From assembly GCA_002428455.1 (NCBI GenBank), contig DIWL01000089.1, positions 1,962 through 11,542 on the forward strand: a stretch of DNA of 9,581 bases. Reading direction: 5' to 3'. The position numbers and the translations under genes are program-made. Below are positions 1 through 7,031 of this stretch, piece after piece; the stretch's first letter is position 1, and every line of letters begins with the position of its first letter. The stretch is from Anaerolineaceae bacterium UBA6107 (GTDB lineage Bacteria > Chloroflexota > Anaerolineae > Anaerolineales > Anaerolineaceae). The notes beneath the pieces are model-generated. The model ran no database searches, was not told the DNA's origin, and saw only the letters and a program-made list of their open reading frames with translations.

Positions 1-1356
1 CGCAGCGATCAGTGTGACAAGTGCGGTAATATGCTGGAAGCCGCACTGCTTGTCAATCCGCGTTCCAAGATCGATGGCAGCACCCCGGAACTACGCAGCA
101 CGGAGCATTTTTTTCTTGACCTGGCCCGGCTGCAGGACCTGGTGGTGGAATTTCTGAAGGTGCGTGAAAGTTACTGGCGGCCAAACGTGCTGCGCCAATC
201 CCTGGGGCAGATTTTGGCTGACGGACTGCGAGGAAGACCGATCACGCGCGATTTGGATTGGGGTATCCGGCTGCCGGAGGAGGTATTGCAGGAAGGCGCA
301 GAGTGGGAGAGCAAGTGCCTTTACGTGTGGTTCGAAGCTGTGATCGGGTATCTCTCCGCGTCGATCGAGCTAAGCCAGCTGCAGGGAGACACGAATGCGT
401 GGCGCTCCTGGTGGCAGGAAACCGGAGCCCGCAGTTATTATTTCATCGGAAAAGACAATATTCCCTTCCATGCGATTATCTGGCCGGCTCAATTGATCGG
501 TATGGGAACCGAACTGGATCAGATCCTGGGCAGCGCACAACCCCAACCGTTGATTCTTCCGTATGACGTCCCGGCGAACGAGTTTATGAACATCGAAGCG
601 CAGAAGATCTCAGGCAGCCGCAACTGGGCAGTATGGGCTGCCGATTTTCTCACGCGCTACGATCCGGATGCCCTGCGGTATTACCTCACGGTTTCCATGC
701 CGGAATCAAAAGATACCGACTGGGATTGGGATGATTTCTTCCACCGCAACAATGATGAATTGGTCGCTACCTGGGGCAACCTTGCCAACCGCGTGCTTTC
801 TTTTGCGTACAAACACTGGCAGGGGGTTGTACCGGAACCCGGTGAACTCACCCCGCTGGATGAAGACCTGCTGCGGGAGATCGAGGATGGTTTTAAAACG
901 GTTGGCGCTGAACTGGAAGCAGTGCACCTGCGCGCAGCCCTGGCCGAAGCGATGCGCCTGGCTTCGGAGGTAAACCGGTACCTGGACATCACTGCACCGT
1001 GGCAAATGGTAAAGACAGACAAAGCGGCGGCAGGGCGGGCGATCTACACAGCGCTTAAAGCGATCGATTCTCTGAAGATCCTGTTCGCTCCATTCCTGCC
1101 TTTCACCTGCGACCGCCTGAACGGGTTTCTGGGGTATGAGGGCAGTTTGTTTGGCCGCCAGTCAACCGAAACGATCAAGGATAGCCTGGGCGAACATACT
1201 GTGCTGCGTTACGACCACACGGGTGCCACCGGCAGCTGGGAGCCCAGCCAACTGCAACCCGGCCAGAACTTACTTCAGCCGCAACCGTTGTTCCGTAAAC
1301 TGGAAATCCAGATCGTTGAGGAAGAGCGCGCCAGGCTGGGGAAGCCGCGAGAATAA
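1..1356 (+). CDS. metG: Methionyl-tRNA synthetase, C-terminal 451 residues (5' end outside window)
   Basis: Charges tRNA-Met with methionine in the cytoplasm. The frame is open from base 1, so the gene is truncated by the window edge and the ATG at 31 is internal. Residues 5-9 (window numbering) read CDKCG, the second half of the zinc knuckle in the connective-peptide domain, followed by the family stretch NPRSKIDGSTPE. GKDNIPFH lies at 150-157 (bases 448-471), in the catalytic Rossmann domain. The KMSKS loop appears as KISGSRN at 202-208 (604-624). After it comes the helical anticodon-binding domain with DWDWDDF and WGNLANR. The HIGH motif must lie upstream. The protein ends at FRKLEIQIVEEERARLGK, so there is no C-terminal Trbp111-like tRNA-binding domain. 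A terminator follows 8 bases after the stop codon. Family identity is very secure; only the N-terminus is unseen. Confidence 0.97.
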   Translation, partial: RSDQCDKCGNMLEAALLVNPRSKIDGSTPELRSTEHFFLDLARLQDLVVEFLKVRESYWRPNVLRQSLGQILADGLRGRPITRDLDWGIRLPEEVLQEGAEWESKCLYVWFEAVIGYLSASIELSQLQGDTNAWRSWWQETGARSYYFIGKDNIPFHAIIWPAQLIGMGTELDQILGSAQPQPLILPYDVPANEFMNIEAQKISGSRNWAVWAADFLTRYDPDALRYYLTVSMPESKDTDWDWDDFFHRNNDELVATWGNLANRVLSFAYKHWQGVVPEPGELTPLDEDLLREIEDGFKTVGAELEAVHLRAALAEAMRLASEVNRYLDITAPWQMVKTDKAAAGRAIYTALKAIDSLKILFAPFLPFTCDRLNGFLGYEGSLFGRQSTETIKDSLGEHTVLRYDHTGATGSWEPSQLQPGQNLLQPQPLFRKLEIQIVEEERARLGKPRE

Positions 1357-1364
1357 GATGGATG

Positions 1365-1390
1365 ACCGGAGTTTATGCTCCGGTTTTTTT
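1365..1390 (+). terminator. Intrinsic terminator of metG
   Basis: A perfect 7-bp stem, ACCGGAG (1365-1371) with CTCCGGT (1378-1384), closes a 6-base loop and runs into T7 (1384-1390). On the minus strand the same hairpin has no T-run after it, so it is a good terminator for metG only. It overlaps the stop codon of the converging nucleosidase gene (1389-1391). Confidence 0.9.
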
Positions 1391-2108
1391 ATCGTTCACC
1401 AGGGAAAGCACAATCGATCCAGGCTGGAAGCGCGCGCAAGAGTGGGCGCATAACCTCATCAGCCCGGCTGGAAAAATCACCGATCGAGTATATTTCCCCA
1501 CCTTTGGTGCTGACCAAGTCGCTTACCACGCGCAGGATGAGCACCCTGGTGCTGTTACGGGCGGCGGTCCAGGCGATGGCAGCGGACTCCCAGTCAGCAG
1601 CGACGGCTTGAAAATCAGCGATGAGTTGATTCACCATGCCGGGATCAATATCCTGATCAGCGGAAACCAGGCGGCAAACGCGCACGTTGTGGGGGTAGGG
1701 CGGATGAAGGAAAGAGAGATCGATCCGCGTTGAGTAGTGGTCCAGCGCGGCTTGTTGATCTCCCATGCGTTCGACAATGTCGTAGATCACGGTTTCTGAA
1801 GCGAGAATTACCTCACCGACGGCAATCTGTCCCTCCAGTCCGCCGCAGGTGCCGGGGTTGATGAGCAGTTCCGGGTGCCAGCGGTCTATCACATACTGAG
1901 TACCGGCCGCGGCTGAGACCTTGCCCCATCCACCGTGGTAAAAGAGGCAGTTGTGACCAGCCAATGTAGAGGTGAAGTAATCGCCGATGGGCGAAGGTTT
2001 TACCATTGGATCGTTAAATACCTTCAGAGCCGTTCTCCACTCCTCACCGGCGGAAATGATGATGGCGATTGGAAAGTTTTCGCCGCGGGACTCCAATTCC
2101 AAATTCAT
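1389..2108 (-). CDS. 5'-methylthioadenosine/S-adenosylhomocysteine nucleosidase-like protein
   Basis: A 239-residue member of the PNP/UDP (MTAN) nucleoside phosphorylase-hydrolase family. These enzymes cleave the N-glycosidic bond of purine nucleosides such as MTA or SAH in the cytosol. Visible features are a first strand with an acidic pair (IIISAGEEW, E22/E23) and the glycine-rich core INPGTCGGLEGQIAVGE (83-99). VADWESAAIAW places E174 where MTANs bind the ribose, and RVVSD gives D197, the expected general acid on the purine. The usual MExxA motif has W in place of M, so substrate choice may differ; futalosine hydrolase or another nucleosidase is possible. The ATG overlaps the upstream gene's TGA as ATGA, which implies translational coupling. 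An AAGGA motif lies 8 bases before the start. It is the last gene of the minus-strand operon. Family is secure, substrate is not. Confidence 0.85.
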   Translation of the reverse strand: MNLELESRGENFPIAIIISAGEEWRTALKVFNDPMVKPSPIGDYFTSTLAGHNCLFYHGGWGKVSAAAGTQYVIDRWHPELLINPGTCGGLEGQIAVGEVILASETVIYDIVERMGDQQAALDHYSTRIDLSFLHPPYPHNVRVCRLVSADQDIDPGMVNQLIADFQAVAADWESAAIAWTAARNSTRVLILRVVSDLVSTKGGEIYSIGDFSSRADEVMRPLLRALPAWIDCAFPGER

Positions 2109-3298
2109 GACTGTGATCCTTCTTCCGGATTTGGCATGCTACCGTTTTTCCTGCATCCTGCGCGCCCATGCGCCGCCTGCCAGAGAATTTCCGCCACCTT
2201 GAACGCGGAATCAGGTTTACCGATCACGCGGGCATTTTTTGTATACCTGGTCAACATTGCACCATTGTCCGCCAGGAAGTGGTGCAGTGATTCGAGCAGG
2301 TCCACCGGGGTGTTGACAGTGACGCCTGCCCCGGCGGCTTTCACATATTCGGCATTACCGGTCTCCTGGCCGGGGATGATCTCGGTGAGGATCATCGGCA
2401 GACCACAGGCGAGGGACTCGGTGACGATCAATCCGCCCGCCTTGCTGATGACCAGGTCCGAAGATTTCATCAAGGCAGGCATGCGGTCAACGAAATCGTA
2501 AATGTGAACCGGGATGTGCCAATCAACCTGATGGAGCTGCTGATATAACGCTTCATTCTTTCCGGCGACCACCGCTAACTGCAGAGGCGCGCCGTAGTGG
2601 TTGACGATGTTGAGCATCTCCACCAGGCGGTTGGAGCGCCGGCTGCCCACCGCGAGGATCGTGGTGATGCCTTCCTGCCACCCCAGGTCGGCACGGATCT
2701 CTTCACGGGAACGGGATTCGAGCGTAATATCCGGATAAACCGGTATTCCGGTGATGCATACCTTTGCGGCGGGTACCTGGTTGCTGACGGCCATCTCTGC
2801 CACGATGCGGGTGGGCACCAGGCAGCCATCCATCTTTTTGTGGAACCACAATCGGTGAACGGTAGCCAGGTCGGTCACCACGGTAAAGACAGGGATGTGG
2901 ATCTTGCGGGTGCGGTACAAAAGAGCAATTGCTGCCTGGTAAAGGGGGTAGGTGGTTAATACAACATCCGGTTTGTGGATCGAATAAGTTTCCTTTATGG
3001 CTTCGAAAAGGAGCACTGCCAGGGCATCCTCGAGCATGCGGGTGGGGATGAGGGTCGAGCTTGCCTCATAGCCGAGCCTGTACAGTTCGGGTACCTGGTT
3101 GACCCAGCGGTCGTAATCGGTCTGAGATTCGCGCAAGAGGATCGGTGCGAGCCTGCTGTCCAGCGGGTTGGCGATGCTTGCCACAACCTGGTCGCCGTAG
3201 CGATTGTGCAATGCTTCAGCCACGGCTTTCGCAGCACTGCGGTGACCAAAACCCGCATCTGCGGTAAGGATCAGTACACGAACAGAGGATCGTTGCAT
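2105..3298 (-). CDS. GT28 / MGDG-synthase-like glycosyltransferase
   Basis: A 397-residue GT-B glycosyltransferase resembling plant monogalactosyldiacylglycerol synthase and bacterial processive diacylglycerol glucosyltransferase (UgtP). Such enzymes move a sugar from a UDP donor to diacylglycerol at the inner membrane face. The N-terminal half begins with RVLILTADAGFGHRSAAKAV, the glycine/histidine loop of MGDG synthase-type domains. The C-terminal half has the donor site, SKAGGLIVTES near residue 285 and PGQETGNAEY near 309, typical of GT28. No membrane helix is evident, which fits a peripheral enzyme. The frame extends upstream to an ATG at 3364, but those 22 residues overlay the end of pncC and look unlike the family, so I chose the ATG at 3298. 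It lies 22 bases after the pncC stop, with only a weak GGGA ahead of it. Exact sugar and lipid acceptor cannot be read from sequence. Confidence 0.85.
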   Translation of the reverse strand: MQRSSVRVLILTADAGFGHRSAAKAVAEALHNRYGDQVVASIANPLDSRLAPILLRESQTDYDRWVNQVPELYRLGYEASSTLIPTRMLEDALAVLLFEAIKETYSIHKPDVVLTTYPLYQAAIALLYRTRKIHIPVFTVVTDLATVHRLWFHKKMDGCLVPTRIVAEMAVSNQVPAAKVCITGIPVYPDITLESRSREEIRADLGWQEGITTILAVGSRRSNRLVEMLNIVNHYGAPLQLAVVAGKNEALYQQLHQVDWHIPVHIYDFVDRMPALMKSSDLVISKAGGLIVTESLACGLPMILTEIIPGQETGNAEYVKAAGAGVTVNTPVDLLESLHHFLADNGAMLTRYTKNARVIGKPDSAFKVAEILWQAAHGRAGCRKNGSMPNPEEGSQS

Positions 3299-3320
3299 TT
3301 TTCCCGGCTTAAAGAGATTG

Positions 3321-3842
3321 TTAGGGGATGGTTTCAGGGGGCAGGATGCCGGAAAGATAGGCAATCACCAGTTTGAGGGCGGTACGGGCCGCGGAGCGTT
3401 TATTTTCTACCCGGTTTCCATCAAAAAGGTAGCGCCAGGCCCAGTCGCCATCGGGGGTGCTCATGCCGAACCAGACCGTGCCAACGGGTTTATCCGGCAT
3501 TCCACCACCGGGTCCGGCAATACCGCTGATGGAAACACCAATGATGGTCTCCAGCGGGATACCCCCGGCGAGCGAGTGCCTCACACCGGAAGCCATCTCG
3601 AGGACGGTCGGGCGGCTGACCGCGCCGTACTTGAGCAGGGTTTCGTGATTAACGCCAAGCAGCGCTTCCTTGGCTTCATACGCGTAGGCGGTCACGCTGC
3701 CCAGGTAATAATCAGAAGAACCGGCAATGTTGGTGATCAGGTTTCCCACCAGCCCGCCTGTACAAGACTCAGCCAGGACAAGTTTGAGGTTCTTCTCTTT
3801 CAGTAATTCACCAACACGGATCTCGTAAGGGATTCTTTTCAC
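3321..3842 (-). CDS. pncC: CinA C-terminal-type nicotinamide-nucleotide amidohydrolase
   Basis: A 173-residue stand-alone CinA C-terminal domain protein. The family (PncC) deamidates NMN to nicotinate mononucleotide, returning the product to NAD synthesis. The nucleophile motif LAESCTGGL lies at residues 23-31, with S26 the expected catalytic serine. Further family marks are YYLGSVTAYAYEAKEALLGV, GAVS, and SISGIAGPGGG with KPVGTVWF. There is no N-terminal MoaB/MogA-like (COG1058) domain, so this is the short form. The start is GTG at 3842, supported by the strong AGGAGG just upstream and a TATAAT box about 20 bases ahead. It heads an operon with the glycosyltransferase and nucleosidase genes. 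Older annotation would call it competence/damage-inducible protein CinA. Confidence 0.93.
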   Translation of the reverse strand: MKRIPYEIRVGELLKEKNLKLVLAESCTGGLVGNLITNIAGSSDYYLGSVTAYAYEAKEALLGVNHETLLKYGAVSRPTVLEMASGVRHSLAGGIPLETIIGVSISGIAGPGGGMPDKPVGTVWFGMSTPDGDWAWRYLFDGNRVENKRSAARTALKLVIAYLSGILPPETIP

Positions 3843-3862
3843 GGCTCCTCCTCTGCGGGGTA

Positions 3863-3889
3863 ATTATACAACCAACAGGAAACTGACAC
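3863..3889 (-). promoter_or_regulatory. Probable promoter of the pncC operon
   Basis: The minus strand reads TATAAT at 3868-3863, a perfect -10 box. The best -35 candidate, GTGTCA at 3889-3884, matches TTGACA in 4 of 6 positions but is only 15 bp away. A start near 3856 would leave a leader of roughly 13 bases that still includes the AGGAGG of pncC. The -10 is good and the -35 weak, which could mean an activator is needed. Confidence 0.5.
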
Positions 3890-3901
3890 GGGTGATCACC
3901 C
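3890..3901. repeat. 12-bp perfect palindrome between divergent promoters
   Basis: GGGTGATCACCC is self-complementary. It sits directly upstream of the -35 region of the pncC promoter and 23 bp upstream of the -35 box of the btuF promoter. The position suits an operator for a dimeric regulator, but no regulator gene lies next to it and the size alone does not prove function. Confidence 0.35.
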
Positions 3902-3924
3902 ATCCAACTCGGGCCCAATTTCAC

Positions 3925-3953
3925 TTGACCAACAGCGCGAGCAACTGTAGAAT
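3925..3953 (+). promoter_or_regulatory. Sigma-70-type promoter of the btuFCD leader
   Basis: TTGACC (3925-3930) and TAGAAT (3948-3953) are separated by exactly 17 bp, each one mismatch from consensus. Transcription would begin near 3960, about ten bases before the first paired base of the riboswitch, which supports the assignment. Confidence 0.75.
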
Positions 3954-3970
3954 AAAGCCAATTAAATAAT

Positions 3971-4087
3971 CCTTTTTGGTGCCTAACCCGAACAGGGCGG
4001 CCTAAAGGCGAAACCGGTGCAAGTCCGGTGCTGTCGCGCAACTGTGATTCAGGATCTCCTGATAAGCCAGGTCGACCGCCAAAAAGG
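3971..4087 (+). ncRNA. Cobalamin riboswitch aptamer (compact AdoCbl type)
   Basis: This RNA element binds a cobalamin and controls the downstream uptake genes. The B12 box AAGCCAGGTCGACCGCC is at 4064-4080. The conserved core GGTGCAAGTCC...GCTGTCGCGCAACTGTGA runs from about 4016 to 4047. P1 is explicit: CCTTTTT (3971-3977) pairs with AAAAAGG (4081-4087), and GGCGG (3996-4000) pairs with CCGCC (4076-4080) of the B12 box. Between the core and the B12 box there is only a short hairpin, TCAGGA-TC-TCCTGA. The GCCACTG...GGGAAGGC arm of the longest class is missing, so this looks like the compact AdoCbl variant. It lies in the leader of btuFCD, as expected for feedback control of B12 import. Confidence 0.93.
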
Positions 4088-4101
4088 GTGTTACCACACT
4101 C

Positions 4102-4140
4102 TCGCTGAAAGGAGGTGGACACTCGCAGATTTTCAAGCGA
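4102..4140 (+). promoter_or_regulatory. Candidate expression-platform hairpin of the riboswitch
   Basis: TCGCTGAAA (4102-4110) can pair with TTTCAAGCGA (4131-4140), with one bulged base. It encloses an AAAGGAGGTGG stretch that resembles a ribosome site but has no start codon in range. The 3' arm ends exactly where the terminator stem begins, so it may stack on the terminator or compete with it. I could not find a convincing antiterminator by eye. Confidence 0.4.
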
Positions 4141-4169
4141 ATCCCAACCCTAAGCGGTTGGGATTTTTT
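4140..4169 (+). terminator. Riboswitch-controlled intrinsic terminator in the btuF leader
   Basis: ATCCCAACC (4141-4149) pairs perfectly with GGTTGGGAT (4156-4164) across a 6-base loop; A4140-T4165 can add a tenth pair. A run of six T follows (4164-4169). It stands 31 bases before the btuF start codon and directly after the aptamer, so the switch most likely works by premature termination when cobalamin is abundant. The mechanism is inferred from this arrangement. Confidence 0.85.
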
Positions 4170-4200
4170 ATCCTGACCATTCATATAAAGAGGTAAGTTA

Positions 4201-5121
4201 ATGAAAAAGTTTTTTATTACTTGTATTTCGATCTTTATCAGCGCGTTCCTGTTCAGCGGCTGTACAGCTGGAGCCGTGACCGGACAGAAAGGTCAGATCA
4301 GCTTGACTGACGGACTGGGCCGCGAGGTGTCCCTGCAGCAGCCCGGTCAGCGCATCGTTTCGTTGTCTCCTTCGGTTACCGAGATCCTGTTCGCGTTGGG
4401 TGCCGGTGAGCAGGTTGTGGGGCGGGACAGCTTCTCCAACTATCCGGCGGAGGCATCTGCGATCCAGGATGTGGGCGGTTCGATGGGTAATTACTCGATC
4501 GAGACAATCGCCAGCCTGCAGCCCGACCTGGTGATTGCAGCTGAGATCAATACACCTGAGCAGGTGAAGGCGTTGGAAGACATGGGGCTGACCGTGTATT
4601 ACCTTGCCAACCCGGCCGACATGGCGGGGATCTATGACATGCTGCTCACCGTGGGAAAGTTGAGCGGCCGCGAGGCGGAGGCTGAAGTCCTCAATCGATC
4701 TCTGAAAGAACGTGTACAGAAAGTGGAAGAAACCGTAGCAAAAGCAGAATCACGGCCATTGGTTTTTTATGAGCTGGATGGGACTGACCCGGCAAAACCC
4801 TGGACCGCGGGACCGGGAGGTTTCCTGGATGAACTTATCCGTGCTGCAGGCGGTGAGAACGCTGCTGCGGGATTAACCTCCGCGTGGGCACAGATCAGCA
4901 TCGAGGAACTGCTCGTACAGGATCCGGACATTATCCTGCTGGGTGACTCGATCTATGGAATGACCCCGGACCAGGTGGCTGCCAGGCCGGGCTGGGATGG
5001 TCTTAGCGCCATTGTAGAAGGGCGCATCTACGGGTTCAATGATGACCTGGTCAGCCGCCCCGGTCCGCGCCTGGTGGATGGGCTGGAAGAACTGGTCAAA
5101 CTGATCCACCCTGAACTGTAG
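4201..5121 (+). CDS. btuF: Cobalamin ABC transporter substrate-binding lipoprotein
   Basis: A 306-residue solute-binding protein that captures corrinoid outside the membrane and delivers it to BtuC. It starts with KK, a hydrophobic stretch, and a lipobox FSGC, with C21 as the lipidated cysteine; it is therefore a surface-anchored lipoprotein. The mature part is a class III (helical backbone) binding protein: QRIVSLSPSVTEILFALGAGEQVVGR (first lobe), SIETIASLQPDLVIA, then a long linking helix around 150-182, and a second lobe ending in RPGPRLVDGLEELVKLIHPE. An AAAGAGGT ribosome site lies 6-7 bases before the ATG. The riboswitch leader and the adjoining permease and ATPase genes make cobalamin the likely ligand, although similar proteins bind ferric siderophores or heme. 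Confidence 0.92.
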   Translation: MKKFFITCISIFISAFLFSGCTAGAVTGQKGQISLTDGLGREVSLQQPGQRIVSLSPSVTEILFALGAGEQVVGRDSFSNYPAEASAIQDVGGSMGNYSIETIASLQPDLVIAAEINTPEQVKALEDMGLTVYYLANPADMAGIYDMLLTVGKLSGREAEAEVLNRSLKERVQKVEETVAKAESRPLVFYELDGTDPAKPWTAGPGGFLDELIRAAGGENAAAGLTSAWAQISIEELLVQDPDIILLGDSIYGMTPDQVAARPGWDGLSAIVEGRIYGFNDDLVSRPGPRLVDGLEELVKLIHPEL

Positions 5122-5123
5122 CG

Positions 5124-6158
5124 ATGAGAAAACAACACACGCTTCCCCCCTACCTGATCGTCGTTGTGATCCTTTTCGCAGCGGCTTTGCTCAGCGTGGC
5201 AGTGGGGAGCGTGTCCATTCCCCTAAACACATTGGGGAATGTGATCGTATCTGCACTGCAGCAGAAACCCGCGGCATTGGATCCCAACGGGGTTTACCTG
5301 AAGATCATCACGGACCTGCGTCTACCGCATATGCTGCTGCTCATGCTGGTGGGGGCGGCCCTGGCCGGCAGCGGCGGTGCCTACCAGGGACTGTTCCGTA
5401 ATCCGCTGGCTGATCCATTCCTGATCGGCATCTCATCAGGTGCAGGCCTGGGGGCTGTGATCGCCATGTTGATCAAATCCCCCTATACACCAGCCGGGTT
5501 GATGCGCGTGCCGCTGGCGGCTTTTGCCGGCGGGGTGGTCACCGTGTTCATTGTGACCATGCTGGCACGCGTGGGCAGGACCGTACCCACCACCAACCTG
5601 ATCCTGGCGGGGGTGGCGGTCAGTTCATTCACATCAGCGCTCACTTCGGGTTTGATGATCCAATCAATGGGTGAAGTGAGGCGTGCCCTGGTTTGGTTGA
5701 TGGGCGGCTCAATGATGACCGGCTGGCAGCCGCTGCTGGGTCTGCTGCCCTACATGGTTGTGGGGTTGGGGGGGCTTGTGCTGATCGGTCATCCTCTGAA
5801 TGTACTGCAGTTTGGCGAAGAACAGGCCGCGCAGCTGGGGATTAACGTGCAGCGGGCGCGCTGGATCACCATCCTGCTGGCCACGCTGTCAACCGCGGCG
5901 GCGGTGGCCTTTACGGGGATCATCGGTTTTGTCGGATTGGTGGTGCCGCACATCATTCGCCTGGTGTGGGGCAGCGACTACCGGCGTTTGATCCCTCTCT
6001 CCATGCTGGGCGGGGCGAGTATGCTGTTGTTATCGGATGTGGTTGCGCGTACGATCATTGCACCGCAGGAAGTGCCCGTCGGGATCGTCACCGCTTTATT
6101 GGGTGCCCCTTTCTTCCTATGGATCCTCAAACGCTCAAAAGCGCAAAACTACTGGTGA
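5124..6158 (+). CDS. btuC: Cobalamin ABC transporter permease (FecCD family)
   Basis: A 344-residue polytopic inner-membrane protein, the usual size for BtuC/FecD permeases with about ten helices; it forms the homodimeric translocation channel. Family marks are LRLPHMLLLMLVGAALAGSGGAYQGLFRNPLADPFLIGISSGAGLGA (near 66-112), the PTTNLILAGVAVSSF helix, LVWLMGGSM, the ATPase-facing coupling region GFVGLVVPHIIRL (near 271-283), and the C-terminal VPVGIVTALLGAPFFLWIL. The ATG follows the btuF stop by 2 bases, so the two are probably translationally coupled. The specificity call rests on the riboswitch upstream; the protein alone only shows the iron/B12/siderophore permease family. Confidence 0.93.
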   Translation: MRKQHTLPPYLIVVVILFAAALLSVAVGSVSIPLNTLGNVIVSALQQKPAALDPNGVYLKIITDLRLPHMLLLMLVGAALAGSGGAYQGLFRNPLADPFLIGISSGAGLGAVIAMLIKSPYTPAGLMRVPLAAFAGGVVTVFIVTMLARVGRTVPTTNLILAGVAVSSFTSALTSGLMIQSMGEVRRALVWLMGGSMMTGWQPLLGLLPYMVVGLGGLVLIGHPLNVLQFGEEQAAQLGINVQRARWITILLATLSTAAAVAFTGIIGFVGLVVPHIIRLVWGSDYRRLIPLSMLGGASMLLLSDVVARTIIAPQEVPVGIVTALLGAPFFLWILKRSKAQNYW

Positions 6159-6163
6159 TTCCA

Positions 6164-6976
6164 ATGCTTGAGATCAATTCCATCAGCGCAGGTTACGGTA
6201 ATAAACCCATTCTCCGGGATGTTTCGCTTCACCTGGAAGCGGGGTGTGTGCTGGCATTGATTGGACCGAACGGTTGCGGCAAGACCACTTTCATCCGCGC
6301 GGTCAGCGGGGTTTTACCCCTGCAAAGCGGCGAGGTCAGAATCCAGGGACACGATGTAACCCGCATGCCACCCCAGCAGCGTGCGCGAATGGTTTCGGTC
6401 GTGCCGCAGGCACGCAGCATTCCAGCGGCGTTCACAGCTGAAGAGGTGGTGGCAATGGGACGTACACCGCACCTCAACTGGCTGGGCAAGATCTCAGCCC
6501 ATGATCAGGAGGTCATAGACGAAGCGCTGGAAAAGATGGACCTGCTGCACTTGCGAGAACGGACGGTGAACGAGCTTTCAGGCGGCGAACAACAACGCCT
6601 GTTCCTGGCACGCTCGCTCGCCCAGGAATCCCCACTGCTGCTGATGGATGAACCCACCACGCACCTGGACCTGCAGTACCAGGTTAACCTGATGCAGCGC
6701 GTATATCAGCTGGCGCATCCACTAAAAACCGCTGACTCCATCAATGTTAAACCGCACACGGTGGTGATCACGCTGCATGACCTGAACCTGATTTCCAGCT
6801 ACGCCGACCTGGTCGGGCTCATGGTGAACGGTCGGCTGGTGTCGTTGGGAAGACCTGCAGAGGTGCTGCAAAGTGATCTGTTGAGCCAGGCTTATAACCT
6901 GCCGCTGCGGGTGATCCATGAACAGGGATTGACGCTGGTGGCTCCTGGAGATCTTCCAGAGAATATCACAGGATAA
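6164..6976 (+). CDS. btuD: Cobalamin ABC transporter ATP-binding protein
   Basis: A 270-residue ABC ATPase that powers the BtuFC importer at the cytoplasmic face. Walker A GPNGCGKTT is at 34-42, the Q-loop glutamine at 82 (VVPQAR), the signature LSGGEQQ at 138-144, Walker B LLLMDEP at 158-164, the D-loop at 165-169 and the switch histidine H205 (ITLHD). All catalytic residues are present. About 15 extra residues (AHPLKTADSINVKPHT, near 184-199) lie between the D-loop helix and the H-loop strand, longer than in most BtuD/FecE proteins. I start at the ATG 6164, 5 bases after the btuC stop with GGTGA ahead. An in-frame ATG at 6119 would overlap btuC and add unlike residues before the first beta strand (LEINSISAGYG). 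The last gene of the operon. Confidence 0.93.
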   Translation: MLEINSISAGYGNKPILRDVSLHLEAGCVLALIGPNGCGKTTFIRAVSGVLPLQSGEVRIQGHDVTRMPPQQRARMVSVVPQARSIPAAFTAEEVVAMGRTPHLNWLGKISAHDQEVIDEALEKMDLLHLRERTVNELSGGEQQRLFLARSLAQESPLLLMDEPTTHLDLQYQVNLMQRVYQLAHPLKTADSINVKPHTVVITLHDLNLISSYADLVGLMVNGRLVSLGRPAEVLQSDLLSQAYNLPLRVIHEQGLTLVAPGDLPENITG

Positions 6977-6998
6977 CCACGTTTACATTGCGATAAAT

Positions 6999-7026
6999 AG
7001 ACCGGTCTCCCCAAGGAGACCGGTCT
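6999..7026. terminator. Long hairpin between convergent btuD and OsmC genes
   Basis: AGACCGGTCTCC (6999-7010) and GGAGACCGGTCT (7015-7026) form a perfect 12-bp stem with a CCAA loop. The plus side continues GACTAT with no T-run; the minus side continues ATTTATCG, only a weak T-rich tail. Its location between two converging stop codons (6976 and 7032) suggests a shared terminator or 3'-end protector. Each arm contains AGACCGGTCT, itself a palindrome. Confidence 0.6.
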
Positions 7027-7031
7027 GACTA

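Noticed and set aside
3299..3364. Upstream ATG (3364) giving the glycosyltransferase 22 more residues
   Set aside because: The extra residues overlay the end of pncC in another frame and do not resemble the GT28 N-terminus; the ATG at 3298 begins directly before the family's first beta strand.
4108..4116. AAAGGAGGTGG as a ribosome site for a leader peptide
   Set aside because: No start codon lies at a suitable distance downstream, and the stretch is enclosed in the riboswitch expression-platform hairpin.
4002..4184. Minus-strand open frames across the leader (also 3808-4122)
   Set aside because: They fall on the cobalamin riboswitch and its terminator; their proteins look random, and the RNA element explains the sequence.
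5966..6163. Upstream starts for btuD, including the ATG at 6119
   Set aside because: They lie inside btuC and would add residues that do not fit an ABC ATPase; 6164 begins at the normal first strand.
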